Assembly: GCF_004307995.1 (NCBI RefSeq)
Contig: NZ_SIRE01000029.1
Coordinates: 62,001-126,000, forward strand
Direction of reading: 5' to 3'
DNA length: 64,000 nt
DNA from: Paenibacillus thalictri
Lineage (GTDB): Bacteria; Bacillota; Bacilli; Paenibacillales; NBRC-103111
The translations under genes and the position numbers were made by a program. The notes under the pieces were generated by a model, which was given only the letters and a program-made list of their open reading frames with translations, was not told the DNA's origin and did not search any database. Shown in pieces: positions 7,633 to 16,216 of this stretch. Within the stretch, counting starts at the first letter, position 1; each line of letters begins with the position of its first letter.

Positions 7633-10413
7633 GTGGAATTCAGAGGAACAAGATGGTATAAATGTGATCTTCATTTACATACACCAGCAAGCAAGTGTTT
7701 TAAAGATAGAGATGTTACACCTCAACAATGGGTGCAAAGGGCAATAGATCAAGGTTTAGATTGCGTTGCCGTGACTGACCATAATACGGGTGGATGGATT
7801 GATTTAATAAAAGAGGAAGCACAAGATAAACGATTAGTTGTTATTCCTGGAGTCGAGATAACTTGTAGTGATGCGAAAGTTCATTTGTTAGTACTTTTTG
7901 ATGTTGATAAGGGTAAAATTGAAATAGAAGATTTTCTGATTTCTATTGGAATTAACCGTAATGATTTTTCGAAAGAAACTGCATACTCAAATTTATCTAT
8001 ACAACAGGTGACAGAAGAAGCTTTGAAAAAGCACGCAGTAGTTATCCCTGCGCATATTGACGAGTTTAACAGTATATCGAATGTTGCTTATGCCATTAGG
8101 GAAAAGTTTCTAGAAGCAGATGGCATCAATGCCGTTCAGGTAGTCCATAAGGAATTTGTATCGCCTAGTGGACTAACAAATAGTGAAGTTTTGGCATTGC
8201 TAATCCAATATTACGGTAAGACTATTAGTGAAGACAGTAGAAAGGATTGGAAATCAACTGTTGCCTTAGCAGTTGAGAAAAATAAAGCAATCCTAACTTT
8301 TTCTGATAATCCACATAGTGAAGGAATGTCTGAACACGGATTATGGGGGATTGGGAATAGATACACTTGGATAAAAATGAACGAAAATGTAAGTTTAGAA
8401 AGTCTTCGCCAAGCACTCCTTGTACCAAAGTTTAGGATTAGGAATGATTTTGATAGCAAAAATAGTCCATATAAAATTCCTGATCAATGGATTGAGAGTA
8501 TTAAAATATGGAATACAGAGATAACAAACTCAATAAGACCATTATTGGTAGAATTTAGTCCACAATTAACAACCATAATTGGTGGAAGAGGTACTGGGAA
8601 ATCAAGCCTATTTAGATTTTTACGTGGGGCGTTTAATAGAACTGCTGACATCAGGGAACTTGAGGACATACTTAGAGAACACTCAGATTTCTTTAAATTG
8701 AAAGATGCTCGTGATAAGAGGGGAATTCTTAAGAATGATTCGTTAATAGAAGTTATTTTTATTCGAAATAATTCTAGATATAAAGTTAGTGCAAAAGAAT
8801 TCAATAGAGGACAGTTTAAAACAACGATTGAAGAATGGAGTAGTGAAACAGGTAATTTTGAAAAAATCGATCAGAATGGTTTTATTGATTTTTTTAAATT
8901 TGATATATTTTCACAGAAACAAATTTATGAAATTGCACAAACTCCAAATGCTCTTAGGAATCGTATAGATAGCTCAATTGAAGATTATGGTACCTTATCT
9001 GAAAGTTTATCAGCTACTAAACACAAGTACTTTGAGCAATCCGCTAAAATTCGAACTATTCTACAAAAAACAGCATCTAGAAAAAAACTTGAAACAGAGT
9101 TGACAGATAATGAGAAACAAATTAGTTCATACAAGGAAAGTGGAATTGAACACCTTTACAGCGAGATCAATATTCACAACAACGATCAAAGAATAATTGA
9201 TAAAGTAAATAAAGAAATGGAGCACCAAAAAACACTTTTATTAGAATTTTATAGTAATATGATGAAATTTGATTACCACACTTTGATAATCGATTTTTCT
9301 GAGCAATCTAAAGAAGAATTAACATATTTCACAGAAGATTTATTTGGAAAAATAAGGGCAGTTCAGTTCGAACTCGAGAAGATAGGTAAAAATCTGGAAA
9401 ATATTGTTGATGAATTTAATAAGAATATAAAAAGTTCTGAATTTCAGAAGCAATATATTGAAGCGAAATTTTTATTTGACCAAAGGAAACAAGAGCTACA
9501 ATATAAAGGGGTTAATGATCTTCTAAATATTGAAAAACTTCACAGTGATGGGGTTGCGAAGAAAGAAGAATTATCTAAATTGCTTGAACTTGAAGCAGAA
9601 TTTGAAAAAGAAGTTGCAAAGAAGGAACAACTAAAATACGACTATTTACTGATTCGCAAGCAAATTACTGGAATGAGGCAAAATTTTGTTAGGGAGTATC
9701 TGAACACTGAGAGTGTTAAGCTAGAAATAAAACCATTCAGAGATAAAGAATCACTAAAAGCCCAATTTAGATCAATTATTCAAAGAGAAAGCGGATTTGA
9801 AGAAGATGTTGATAAGCTAGTGGACTACTGTTTCAATGGCAACATCGAAAACAAATTAGTGGATTTAAGAACTCATTTTCAAGAACTACGGAATGGCACA
9901 GCTAAAGGACAAATCTTTGGAGGAAGATTTCAGACTCTAATAAATAATTTAAGTGAGTCACAGATAGATGAAATCGATTTGTTATATCCAGAAGACGATA
10001 TGCAAGTTTTTTATAAACCAAACAAACAGAGCCCATTTAAACCACTCTCAAATGCTTCTGCGGGGCAAAAGACCTCTGCGATTCTAACATTTATATTATC
10101 ATATGGTAATAATCCTATATTGTTGGATCAACCCGAGGATGACTTAGATAATCATCTTATATATGAACTCATCGTTAAGAGATTAAGAAAATCAAAAGAA
10201 CATAGACAAATTATCATCATTACGCATAATGCAAACATCCCAGTTAATGGTGATGCGGAATTTGTTGTCGCTCTCGATCCAGAATTGCGAACAGTAGATT
10301 TACTCCATTGTGGTGCCATAGAAGAACTTGAAATAAATAAAGAGATTTGTGAAGTTATGGAGGGAGGGGAAGATGCTTTTCAACTTCGTTCTAAAAGGTA
10401 CCGCATCGACTAA
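7633..10413 (+). CDS. TrlF-like protein: PHP phosphoesterase fused to Rad50/SMC-type ATPase
   Basis: 926-aa two-module protein. The N-terminal PHP domain has an almost complete metal-ligand set: H14/H16 (DLHLHTP), D49/H50 (TDHN), E75, H84, H141 (IPAHID) and D225/H228 (SDNPH), so hydrolysis of a phosphoester is likely. From about 300 an ATPase begins: Walker A GGRGTGKS at 317-324, a coiled-coil stretch at about 450-720, signature SAGQKTS near 809, Walker B ILLDQPEDD near 830 and the THN switch near 863. GTG 7633 follows GAGGTG at 6 nt; an upstream TTG at 7576 has no ribosome site. The gene is far more AT-rich than its flanks and ends at a terminator. A defence role is inferred from architecture and context. 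Confidence 0.85.
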   Translation: MEFRGTRWYKCDLHLHTPASKCFKDRDVTPQQWVQRAIDQGLDCVAVTDHNTGGWIDLIKEEAQDKRLVVIPGVEITCSDAKVHLLVLFDVDKGKIEIEDFLISIGINRNDFSKETAYSNLSIQQVTEEALKKHAVVIPAHIDEFNSISNVAYAIREKFLEADGINAVQVVHKEFVSPSGLTNSEVLALLIQYYGKTISEDSRKDWKSTVALAVEKNKAILTFSDNPHSEGMSEHGLWGIGNRYTWIKMNENVSLESLRQALLVPKFRIRNDFDSKNSPYKIPDQWIESIKIWNTEITNSIRPLLVEFSPQLTTIIGGRGTGKSSLFRFLRGAFNRTADIRELEDILREHSDFFKLKDARDKRGILKNDSLIEVIFIRNNSRYKVSAKEFNRGQFKTTIEEWSSETGNFEKIDQNGFIDFFKFDIFSQKQIYEIAQTPNALRNRIDSSIEDYGTLSESLSATKHKYFEQSAKIRTILQKTASRKKLETELTDNEKQISSYKESGIEHLYSEINIHNNDQRIIDKVNKEMEHQKTLLLEFYSNMMKFDYHTLIIDFSEQSKEELTYFTEDLFGKIRAVQFELEKIGKNLENIVDEFNKNIKSSEFQKQYIEAKFLFDQRKQELQYKGVNDLLNIEKLHSDGVAKKEELSKLLELEAEFEKEVAKKEQLKYDYLLIRKQITGMRQNFVREYLNTESVKLEIKPFRDKESLKAQFRSIIQRESGFEEDVDKLVDYCFNGNIENKLVDLRTHFQELRNGTAKGQIFGGRFQTLINNLSESQIDEIDLLYPEDDMQVFYKPNKQSPFKPLSNASAGQKTSAILTFILSYGNNPILLDQPEDDLDNHLIYELIVKRLRKSKEHRQIIIITHNANIPVNGDAEFVVALDPELRTVDLLHCGAIEELEINKEICEVMEGGEDAFQLRSKRYRID

Positions 10414-10456
10414 AAATAAGGCAGGAAGTGAATCTCCACTTACTGCCTTATTTTTT
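10414..10456 (+). terminator. Rho-independent terminator of the TrlF-like gene
   Basis: Stem AAATAAGGCAG/CTGCCTTATTT with further pairing GAAGTG/CACTT and a run of six T, immediately after the stop codon. It implies the ATPase gene is its own transcription unit, apart from the HEPN gene. Confidence 0.85.
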
Positions 10457-10500
10457 CATTTAAGTTAACTAGGGTTGCTGATGATCAAAAGATCCAATAA

Positions 10501-10635
10501 GTACGTCAAGCGTCAAAAAACGGACACCTAACCAGCGAAGAAGAGCAGAGTGGAAAAAAGAAAATTAGCAGGAATGATCTTTCTCCATGTGGCAGTGGCA
10601 ATAAGCTAAAGCACTGTTGCATAGATAAGCTATAG
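10501..10635 (+). pseudogene. SEC-C motif protein, C-terminal remnant
   Basis: An open frame without a usable start codon encodes about 44 residues ending ISRNDLSPCGSG, then NKLKHCCIDKL and a stop. SPCGSGNKLKHCC is the zinc-binding SEC-C motif (CxCx8CC type; here the first Cys is replaced by Ser), normally found at the C-terminus of larger proteins. The rest of the gene is missing. It sits exactly between the TrlF-like and HEPN genes, so a third gene was probably lost here. Confidence 0.55.
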
Positions 10636-10700
10636 AGTCATTGCAAATCTTTTGCTCACGATAACTTTTTTGATGTTTGAAAAAAGGGTGTGGAAAATTC

Positions 10701-11615
10701 ATGCGAGTATTTGTTTGTGAAGAACTGATCAATGATCTCAGAGCCAACTTTGAGAAAATTAAAGAAATGTTCGGGCAGTTAAATAAACAAAACTATGAAG
10801 CCTTTTTTGTTTATTCATTTGCTTTGTTTGAAAGCAGTATCTGTGAGATTTTAAGACGAATACTCGCTGCCTTCCCAGAGAAGTTATCAGATGAAAAGCA
10901 GCCTAAACTCAAGTATTCAGATATATTTAAGAATATCTATTCATCAAATTACATTCTCTATAGTATAATTGATGCTGAAATAAAATCTATTTCAAAAGGA
11001 GATGCAGTCACACTACTGCAAAAAATTCAAAAACTTATATCGATTGAATTGTCATATAATAAAATTATTATCGATGAGGTATCTAAGTATAGGAACAGAC
11101 TTGCACATGATAATACAGCTTCAAATAGGGAATACATCTTAGGTAGTGGAGGAAGGAAGAACGATGGTTTTTCACTTGAGAAAGCGAAGACCCTCATGGA
11201 TGTACTAATGAATGTGTTATCTGAGTTGGAGATGGTTTTAAATGCGAAATACCAAAAATATACAAAATACAAACTTATAAAAGACCTGTGGGAAGATATA
11301 TTCAAGACTCCCTTATTAAAATTCGAAGACTGTATACAAATTAGAAAGAGTACAATGGATATGGAAACAAATGTTGTTGGATTGAATTTTGAACATCTAA
11401 AAAAATCAGCACGATCAATATCTTCTGGTGAGAAGTTTTTTTTATCGTTATTACTACAGCAGTATTCCGGCAGAATAAATGATCAGTTCTTTACATTTAG
11501 TGATATACCAAGTTTGGCTTCAGTAACCTCTAAATCAAAAATAAATAAAATTTTGCATGTGTTTGATATTTACCCTAACCTGTTCAATGGAGTGCATATA
11601 GATGGTGCGAATTGA
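10701..11615 (+). CDS. HEPN-domain protein, putative ribonuclease
   Basis: 304-aa all-helical protein. The N-terminal half resembles HEPN domains: a long helix (NYEAFFVYSFALFESSICEILRR is split around residues 31-53) and the Rx4-6H motif RNRLAH at 131-136, the nucleolytic signature of HEPN toxins and of Cas13, Csm6 and RnlA-type RNases. The C-terminal half (about 200-304) is unrecognised. ATG 10701 follows AAGGGTG; an in-frame TTG at 10677 is an alternative. The gene is AT-rich like the upstream TrlF-like gene. A role as toxic effector is inferred; the non-catalytic alternative is a nucleic-acid binding HEPN. Confidence 0.65.
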   Translation: MRVFVCEELINDLRANFEKIKEMFGQLNKQNYEAFFVYSFALFESSICEILRRILAAFPEKLSDEKQPKLKYSDIFKNIYSSNYILYSIIDAEIKSISKGDAVTLLQKIQKLISIELSYNKIIIDEVSKYRNRLAHDNTASNREYILGSGGRKNDGFSLEKAKTLMDVLMNVLSELEMVLNAKYQKYTKYKLIKDLWEDIFKTPLLKFEDCIQIRKSTMDMETNVVGLNFEHLKKSARSISSGEKFFLSLLLQQYSGRINDQFFTFSDIPSLASVTSKSKINKILHVFDIYPNLFNGVHIDGAN

Positions 11616-11780
11616 GTACTAAAAGTGATGACCCCTTCATTAGTTCAGTGAATGATATTGAAATATCAACATCGGCATCTCCAGCCCAACTACTGCAGAT
11701 GCTTTTTTCGTTACGACTCTCTATGAAACGTACAAACCTTATCAGCAACGGGATAATTTCCTTAAATAGAAACAGATTAT

Positions 11781-11818
11781 AAAAGTCCACCTTTGTTTGC
11801 TTTCGAAGGTGGACTTTT
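11781..11818. terminator. Bidirectional terminator hairpin
   Basis: Perfect 13-bp stem AAAAGTCCACCTT/AAGGTGGACTTTT with a 12-nt loop; A and T runs at the two ends allow termination in both directions. It lies about 170 nt after the HEPN gene. Confidence 0.75.
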
Positions 11819-11928
11819 AAGCCGATCAGTTGCTGATTCCCATGTTTTCAAACTTACCTCGTAAAAAACAGAACACCGGATATCCGTCGCACGACGGCGA
11901 TTTGCGATACCCCTGACTTTGCTAAACC

Positions 11929-11970
11929 AAAAGCGGCCTGATCTCAAGCACTTCGAGACAGACCGCTTTT
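11929..11970 (-). terminator. Terminator of the 5'-nucleotidase gene
   Basis: Stem AAAAGCGG/CCGCTTTT continued by CTG and TCTC pairs around AAGCACTTC, with one bulge and one mismatch. It lies 6 nt beyond the stop codon of the minus-strand gene. Confidence 0.7.
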
Positions 11971-11976
11971 TTGCTA

Positions 11977-13854
11977 TTATTGGTTAACTTCCGTAATTCG
12001 GCCGTCGACTTGAGGGGCTACGGTCTTTTGTTTGATCATCGCTTCTTCTACCAACTCATACAACGTAATGCCGGTGTTGTAAGCTTGCTTGTCTGTGAAC
12101 ATCTCATAGCCGTCGCCGCCCGCCGCCATAAAATCGTTTGTGACAATGCGGTACGTCTTGTCCGGATCAAGCGGCTTTCCGCCCACGCTTACCTGAACGA
12201 CACGCGAGCCGGCAGGTTTGGCGGGATTCCATGAGAACTGGATGCCGCTGATTTGCGGGAACCGTCCGGCGCCGCTTTCCACTTGGGAAACGCCGTTTTC
12301 CAGCGCGGCTCTCAGCTCGCTGCCTTTGGCCTCAAGGACAACAACCGTATTCGGGAACGGAAGCACGTCGTACAGCGCTTTTTTCGTAATATCTCCCGCT
12401 TTGATTTCCGTCCGGATGCCGCCACCGTTGGTGATCGCAACATCCCCTTCATAACCCTGAATGTCTTTGGAACGGGCCAGCATGGCGTCGGTAATCAAAT
12501 TGCCGAAATTCGATTCGCGGGCGCGCACGACAGTGCGGTCTCCCTCCAGCAGCACATCGGTATGGGCGATCGTCACATTTAACGCTTGGTCGATACGGTC
12601 GGACACTTGCTTGACGAGCTGCGTCATTTCCGGGTCTGCGGGCACTTTCTCATCATATTCCTGCAATCCGCCGGCTAACGTGACCAGTTTGCCGTTCAAA
12701 TAATAAAGATCGGCGCGTCCAAGCGATTTGAAATACTCCCAGTCCTGTACGATATAAGTCCCGCCTACGAGCTCCGGTTCCGGTATCCGCGTATGGGAAT
12801 GGCCGCCGATGATCAGCTCGATGCCCGGCACCTTTTTGGCGATTTCCCGGTCGGTGTCAATGCCGCTGTGCGACAGCAATATGATGTGCTCGCCTTTGCC
12901 CTGCAGCTCGGTTACCATTTTGCGGGCCGTTTCCACCGGATCCTGGAAAGTAAGCCCTTTGACGTTGTCCGGGTGGGTCAGTATGGCGGTTTCCGGTGTT
13001 ACGAGTCCAAATACGACGAACTTTTGTCCGCCCGCTTCAAAACGATACACCTTGTCCAGCAGCGGCGTGCCGTCTGCTTTGACCGCGTTAGCTCCTAGCA
13101 TCGGATAAGGCAGCATGCTGCGCAGCTTAAGCGTCTGTTCTTGGCCGAAATCGAATTCGTGATTGCCCGCTTCCATCACGTTGATGCCCAGCGCTTTCAG
13201 CAGCGGCGGCAGCGATTCTCCTTTGAACTGATTGACAAAAACGGTGCCTTGAAACGTATCCCCGGCGTCAAAAAGCTGGAAGTTCGGATTTTCCGCGCGC
13301 CACTGCTTAAGCAGCGATGCGATTTTGGCGTAACCAAACTCGCCGCCCGATTTATTTTCGGTAATATGCCCGTGCGAATCGTTCATATGGGCGATTGTCA
13401 CATGTACGGTCATCGTGTCAGCCAAAGCCGGAAACAGCTCGCCGCGCTTCACGGACGTTTGATCAGGCAGCGTGATGTTGTAACCCGCCTTGGCGAATAT
13501 GCTCTTCACCTGCGCGGAGGACAGCGTTTTGTCCGGGGCTTTCACTTCTTCGGAGGTGAATACGCCCGACTTTTCAGCCCAAGCAAGCTGAGCCGCCGCC
13601 CAATGCGACCCGGCTGAAGCCGATTGCGGCTTCTCGCCCTTCAAGCGCATCATCACGGTAGCCGCTTCCGCTGCCGTAATGCCCCGGTCCAGCGCCATAT
13701 CCCCGCCGGCTGCGCCTTCGATAATGCCCTGCTTCTGCATCCATTCTAGGTGCTTAACCGGTTTTAAGGACGCAGCTTGAGCCCCGTTTCCCGCAAATAA
13801 ACAAACCGCAATCATTCCCGCGGCCAAAACGCCGATCGTCGGCAGCATCCTCAT
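11977..13854 (-). CDS. Secreted 5'-nucleotidase/2',3'-cyclic phosphodiesterase with S-layer-like N-terminus
   Basis: Extracellular nucleotide-scavenging enzyme of the UshA/YfkN group. The 625-aa precursor has a signal peptide (MRMLPTIGVL to AQA at about 27), an S-layer-homology-like region at 30-150 that may tether it to the wall, a metallophosphatase domain (D159/H161 in NDSHGH, FDAGDTFQG, AGNHEFDFG, IIGGHSHT) and the C-terminal 5'-nucleotidase domain (ESNFGNLITDAM, NGGGIR, AAGGDGY). GGAGG lies 8 nt before ATG 13854; the longer frame from 13872 would place that ribosome site inside the gene. Confidence 0.92.
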   Translation of the reverse strand: MRMLPTIGVLAAGMIAVCLFAGNGAQAASLKPVKHLEWMQKQGIIEGAAGGDMALDRGITAAEAATVMMRLKGEKPQSASAGSHWAAAQLAWAEKSGVFTSEEVKAPDKTLSSAQVKSIFAKAGYNITLPDQTSVKRGELFPALADTMTVHVTIAHMNDSHGHITENKSGGEFGYAKIASLLKQWRAENPNFQLFDAGDTFQGTVFVNQFKGESLPPLLKALGINVMEAGNHEFDFGQEQTLKLRSMLPYPMLGANAVKADGTPLLDKVYRFEAGGQKFVVFGLVTPETAILTHPDNVKGLTFQDPVETARKMVTELQGKGEHIILLSHSGIDTDREIAKKVPGIELIIGGHSHTRIPEPELVGGTYIVQDWEYFKSLGRADLYYLNGKLVTLAGGLQEYDEKVPADPEMTQLVKQVSDRIDQALNVTIAHTDVLLEGDRTVVRARESNFGNLITDAMLARSKDIQGYEGDVAITNGGGIRTEIKAGDITKKALYDVLPFPNTVVVLEAKGSELRAALENGVSQVESGAGRFPQISGIQFSWNPAKPAGSRVVQVSVGGKPLDPDKTYRIVTNDFMAAGGDGYEMFTDKQAYNTGITLYELVEEAMIKQKTVAPQVDGRITEVNQ

Positions 13855-13985
13855 CCCGAATACCTCCAGCATAATCTGTTTTTACTTTACAATAACAACG
13901 CTTTTTTAGAGGAAGATCATCTGGGTGTAATGTTTTTGTAAAGTTGATCAAGCTGGGGTACTGTGACTAAAGCTGCGGTGCTATT

Positions 13986-14930
13986 TTAAAACATGCTCCA
14001 GTCGAACTCGCGCGACAACGTCTCGATCAGATGAACGCCGGCAACGCTGTTGCCTTTGCTGTTGAGTGCCGGGCCAACGACGCCGATGCCAAGCCTGCCG
14101 GGCACCATCGTCATGATTCCGCCGGCCACGCCGCTTTTCGCCGGCAATCCCGCGGCAATGGCAAACTCGCCCGAGGCGTTATACATGCCACACGTCATCA
14201 TAAACGTCTTGGCGATCTGCACATACCGGCGCGGCACCAGCTGCTTTTGCGTGACCGGGTCTTTGCCGCCGCATGCCAGCACCAGCCCCATACGAGCGAG
14301 GTCGGCGCATGTCACTTCCACCGAACAATGATGGAAGTATACGTCCAGCACCTCCTCCACGTCATCATCGAGCACGCCGTTATCTTTTAGAAAATAGGCA
14401 AGCGACCGGTTGCGGTGCGCGGTAGCCGATTCGGAACGGCATACGTCCAGGTTGTAACCCAACGTTTCGTTGCCGGACAGCTCACAGAAAAAGCGGAGAA
14501 TGCGCTCCGACTTTTGCTCCGGCGTAGCGCCGTGAATCAAAGAAGAAATGACGATCGCACCGGCATTAATCAGCGGATTAAACGGGATGCCCGGCTCGAC
14601 AAGCTCCAGCTTGAGCATCGAATTAAAATCGTCCCCCGTCGGCTCCTTGCCGACCTTGGCAAACACCACCTCTTCCCCGTTGTCCATCAACGCGAGCAGC
14701 AGCGTAAACACTTTGGAAATACTTTGCATCGTAAAAACAAGCCCGCAGTCGCCGGCCGAAACAGATTCTCCGTTCATGTTCAAAATATGAATTCCCAGCG
14801 CCTCTTTGGGCGCTTTCGCCAGCTCAGGAATATATGCCGCCGTTTTCCCTTCCGCCGTTAGTGCCCGGCTTGCTTCAAGCCATTCGGGAAGGCGTTCTTT
14901 CATTTGGGCAAGCTCTGTCGATAAAACCAT
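13986..14930 (-). CDS. glsA: Glutaminase A
   Basis: Hydrolyses glutamine to glutamate and ammonia. The 314-aa protein is of family length with the serine-dependent beta-lactamase-like fold: MQSISKVF gives catalytic S70 and K73, then FNPLINAGAI, the ESATAHRN block, YFHHCSVEVTC and the late AKSGVAGGI. It stands alone, transcribed in the same direction as the nucleotidase 131 nt downstream. No regulatory site was recognised. Confidence 0.95.
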   Translation of the reverse strand: MVLSTELAQMKERLPEWLEASRALTAEGKTAAYIPELAKAPKEALGIHILNMNGESVSAGDCGLVFTMQSISKVFTLLLALMDNGEEVVFAKVGKEPTGDDFNSMLKLELVEPGIPFNPLINAGAIVISSLIHGATPEQKSERILRFFCELSGNETLGYNLDVCRSESATAHRNRSLAYFLKDNGVLDDDVEEVLDVYFHHCSVEVTCADLARMGLVLACGGKDPVTQKQLVPRRYVQIAKTFMMTCGMYNASGEFAIAAGLPAKSGVAGGIMTMVPGRLGIGVVGPALNSKGNSVAGVHLIETLSREFDWSMF

Positions 14931-15116
14931 GTCGTTTCCACCCTTTTTGTCTCATTCTTCGCAGGTCATTTCATCTATCCTCAATGTAAGCTATCCCCCC
15001 GCTTCAAGTCAAAAAGCAAAATGCCCGCAGCGCGATAACGAAACAGGCCCTGCGGAACCTCAAGCTTTACCAAATAAGCGGAATTAAACGATACCGCGTT
15101 TTCTTGCAATAATCCT

Positions 15117-15986
15117 CTAGTGAATATCGTGCTTTTTGAAGTTTCCGCCTTTTACTTCCGCCACGTCGTACACCATAATAAAGGAACTGGGGTCGATCGC
15201 CTGAATGATTTCTTTCATTTTGCTTTCTTCCAACCGGTTAATGACACAAGTAATTTCTTTGAATTGTTCGTTGGAATAACTGCCTTGCACAATATTATAT
15301 GTAGCGCCGCGGCCTAAGCGGTCGCGAATGGTCTCCACCATGATTTCGGGATGTCTGGTAATGATTTTAAACGTTTTGGCGCCGCTTAAACCTTCCTCCA
15401 CAATATGAATCACTTTGGAAGCGATATAATAAGCAATACCTGACATAATAGCCCCTTGCAGGCCAAAAACAGACGAAACAACGACAAACACGAAGGTGTT
15501 CAGAAACAAAATCAGATCGCTTGTACCAAAAGGCAATTTTCGCGAAAGCAGGACGGCGAGCATATCGATACCGTCCAAAGCGCCGCCGTTCCGCAAAGCC
15601 AGACCCATGCCAAAACCGATAATAATACCGCCGACAACGGTTACGAGCAGCGTATCGCCTTCAATGATCGGTTTAATGTGATGCATAACGGACGTACCGA
15701 CGGCCAGCGAGGCAATGCCCAACACGGAATAAATCGCAAAGCTTTTTCCGATTTGCTTATATCCCAGAAATATAAACGGAATATTCAGCACCGCAATTAA
15801 AAGTCCCAGCGGTAAGCCGATCAGTTCCGATCCAACGATGCTTAAGCCGGTGACACCGCCGTCGGATACGCTGTTCGGGATCAATACGGCTTCAAGTCCA
15901 TATGCTGTGATAAATGCTCCGATGACCACCGCTAATCCTCGTACAACTTTTTTTAACGCTGGAGATTTTTTGTGCCCTGTCTTCAT
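15117..15986 (-). CDS. YitT family membrane protein (DUF2179)
   Basis: Integral membrane protein of 289 aa of unknown transport or sensing role. Five hydrophobic segments occupy about residues 10-190 (for example GLAVVIGAFITAYGLEAVLIP and VVGGIIIGFGMGLALRNGGALDG are typical blocks). A soluble C-terminal DUF2179 domain at about 205-285 ends FIMVYDVAEVKGGNFK. This layout is the usual YitT/YvjA form in Bacilli, which carry several paralogues. Confidence 0.92.
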   Translation of the reverse strand: MKTGHKKSPALKKVVRGLAVVIGAFITAYGLEAVLIPNSVSDGGVTGLSIVGSELIGLPLGLLIAVLNIPFIFLGYKQIGKSFAIYSVLGIASLAVGTSVMHHIKPIIEGDTLLVTVVGGIIIGFGMGLALRNGGALDGIDMLAVLLSRKLPFGTSDLILFLNTFVFVVVSSVFGLQGAIMSGIAYYIASKVIHIVEEGLSGAKTFKIITRHPEIMVETIRDRLGRGATYNIVQGSYSNEQFKEITCVINRLEESKMKEIIQAIDPSSFIMVYDVAEVKGGNFKKHDIH

Positions 15987-16131
15987 TTTGCGACCTCATT
16001 TCGTGTTCTCATAGTCCCGCATCCTCATTATTTGCTTTCTCTTAATGCAACTTACAGGCTTGTTTTATTTTACTTGATATCCGAACAAATATCACGTTTC
16101 TACACAAGTTAGCGAGTCCCCTATATGACGC

Positions 16132-16178
16132 AAAAAAACCTTCAAAACCGCAATGGAAGCGGAAATGAAAGTTTTTTT
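16132..16178 (-). terminator. Imperfect terminator hairpin after the Rieske gene
   Basis: Arms AAAAAACC..TTCA..CCGC and GCGG..TGAA..GTTTTTTT flank a 7-nt loop about 40 nt downstream of the minus-strand stop. The stem has mismatches, so its strength is uncertain. Confidence 0.5.
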
Positions 16179-16216
16179 ATTGTAAAAAGGCGCGGCAATT
16201 TCTGCTCTTCTGACCG

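Larger units (their letters stand above)
11616..11976. other. Gene-free stretch with two terminators
   Basis: Holds two stem-loops (11781-11818 and 11929-11970, listed separately) and the short palindrome GATATTGAAATATC. No coding frame with a ribosome site was found. It marks the return from AT-rich insert to normal composition. Confidence 0.5.
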
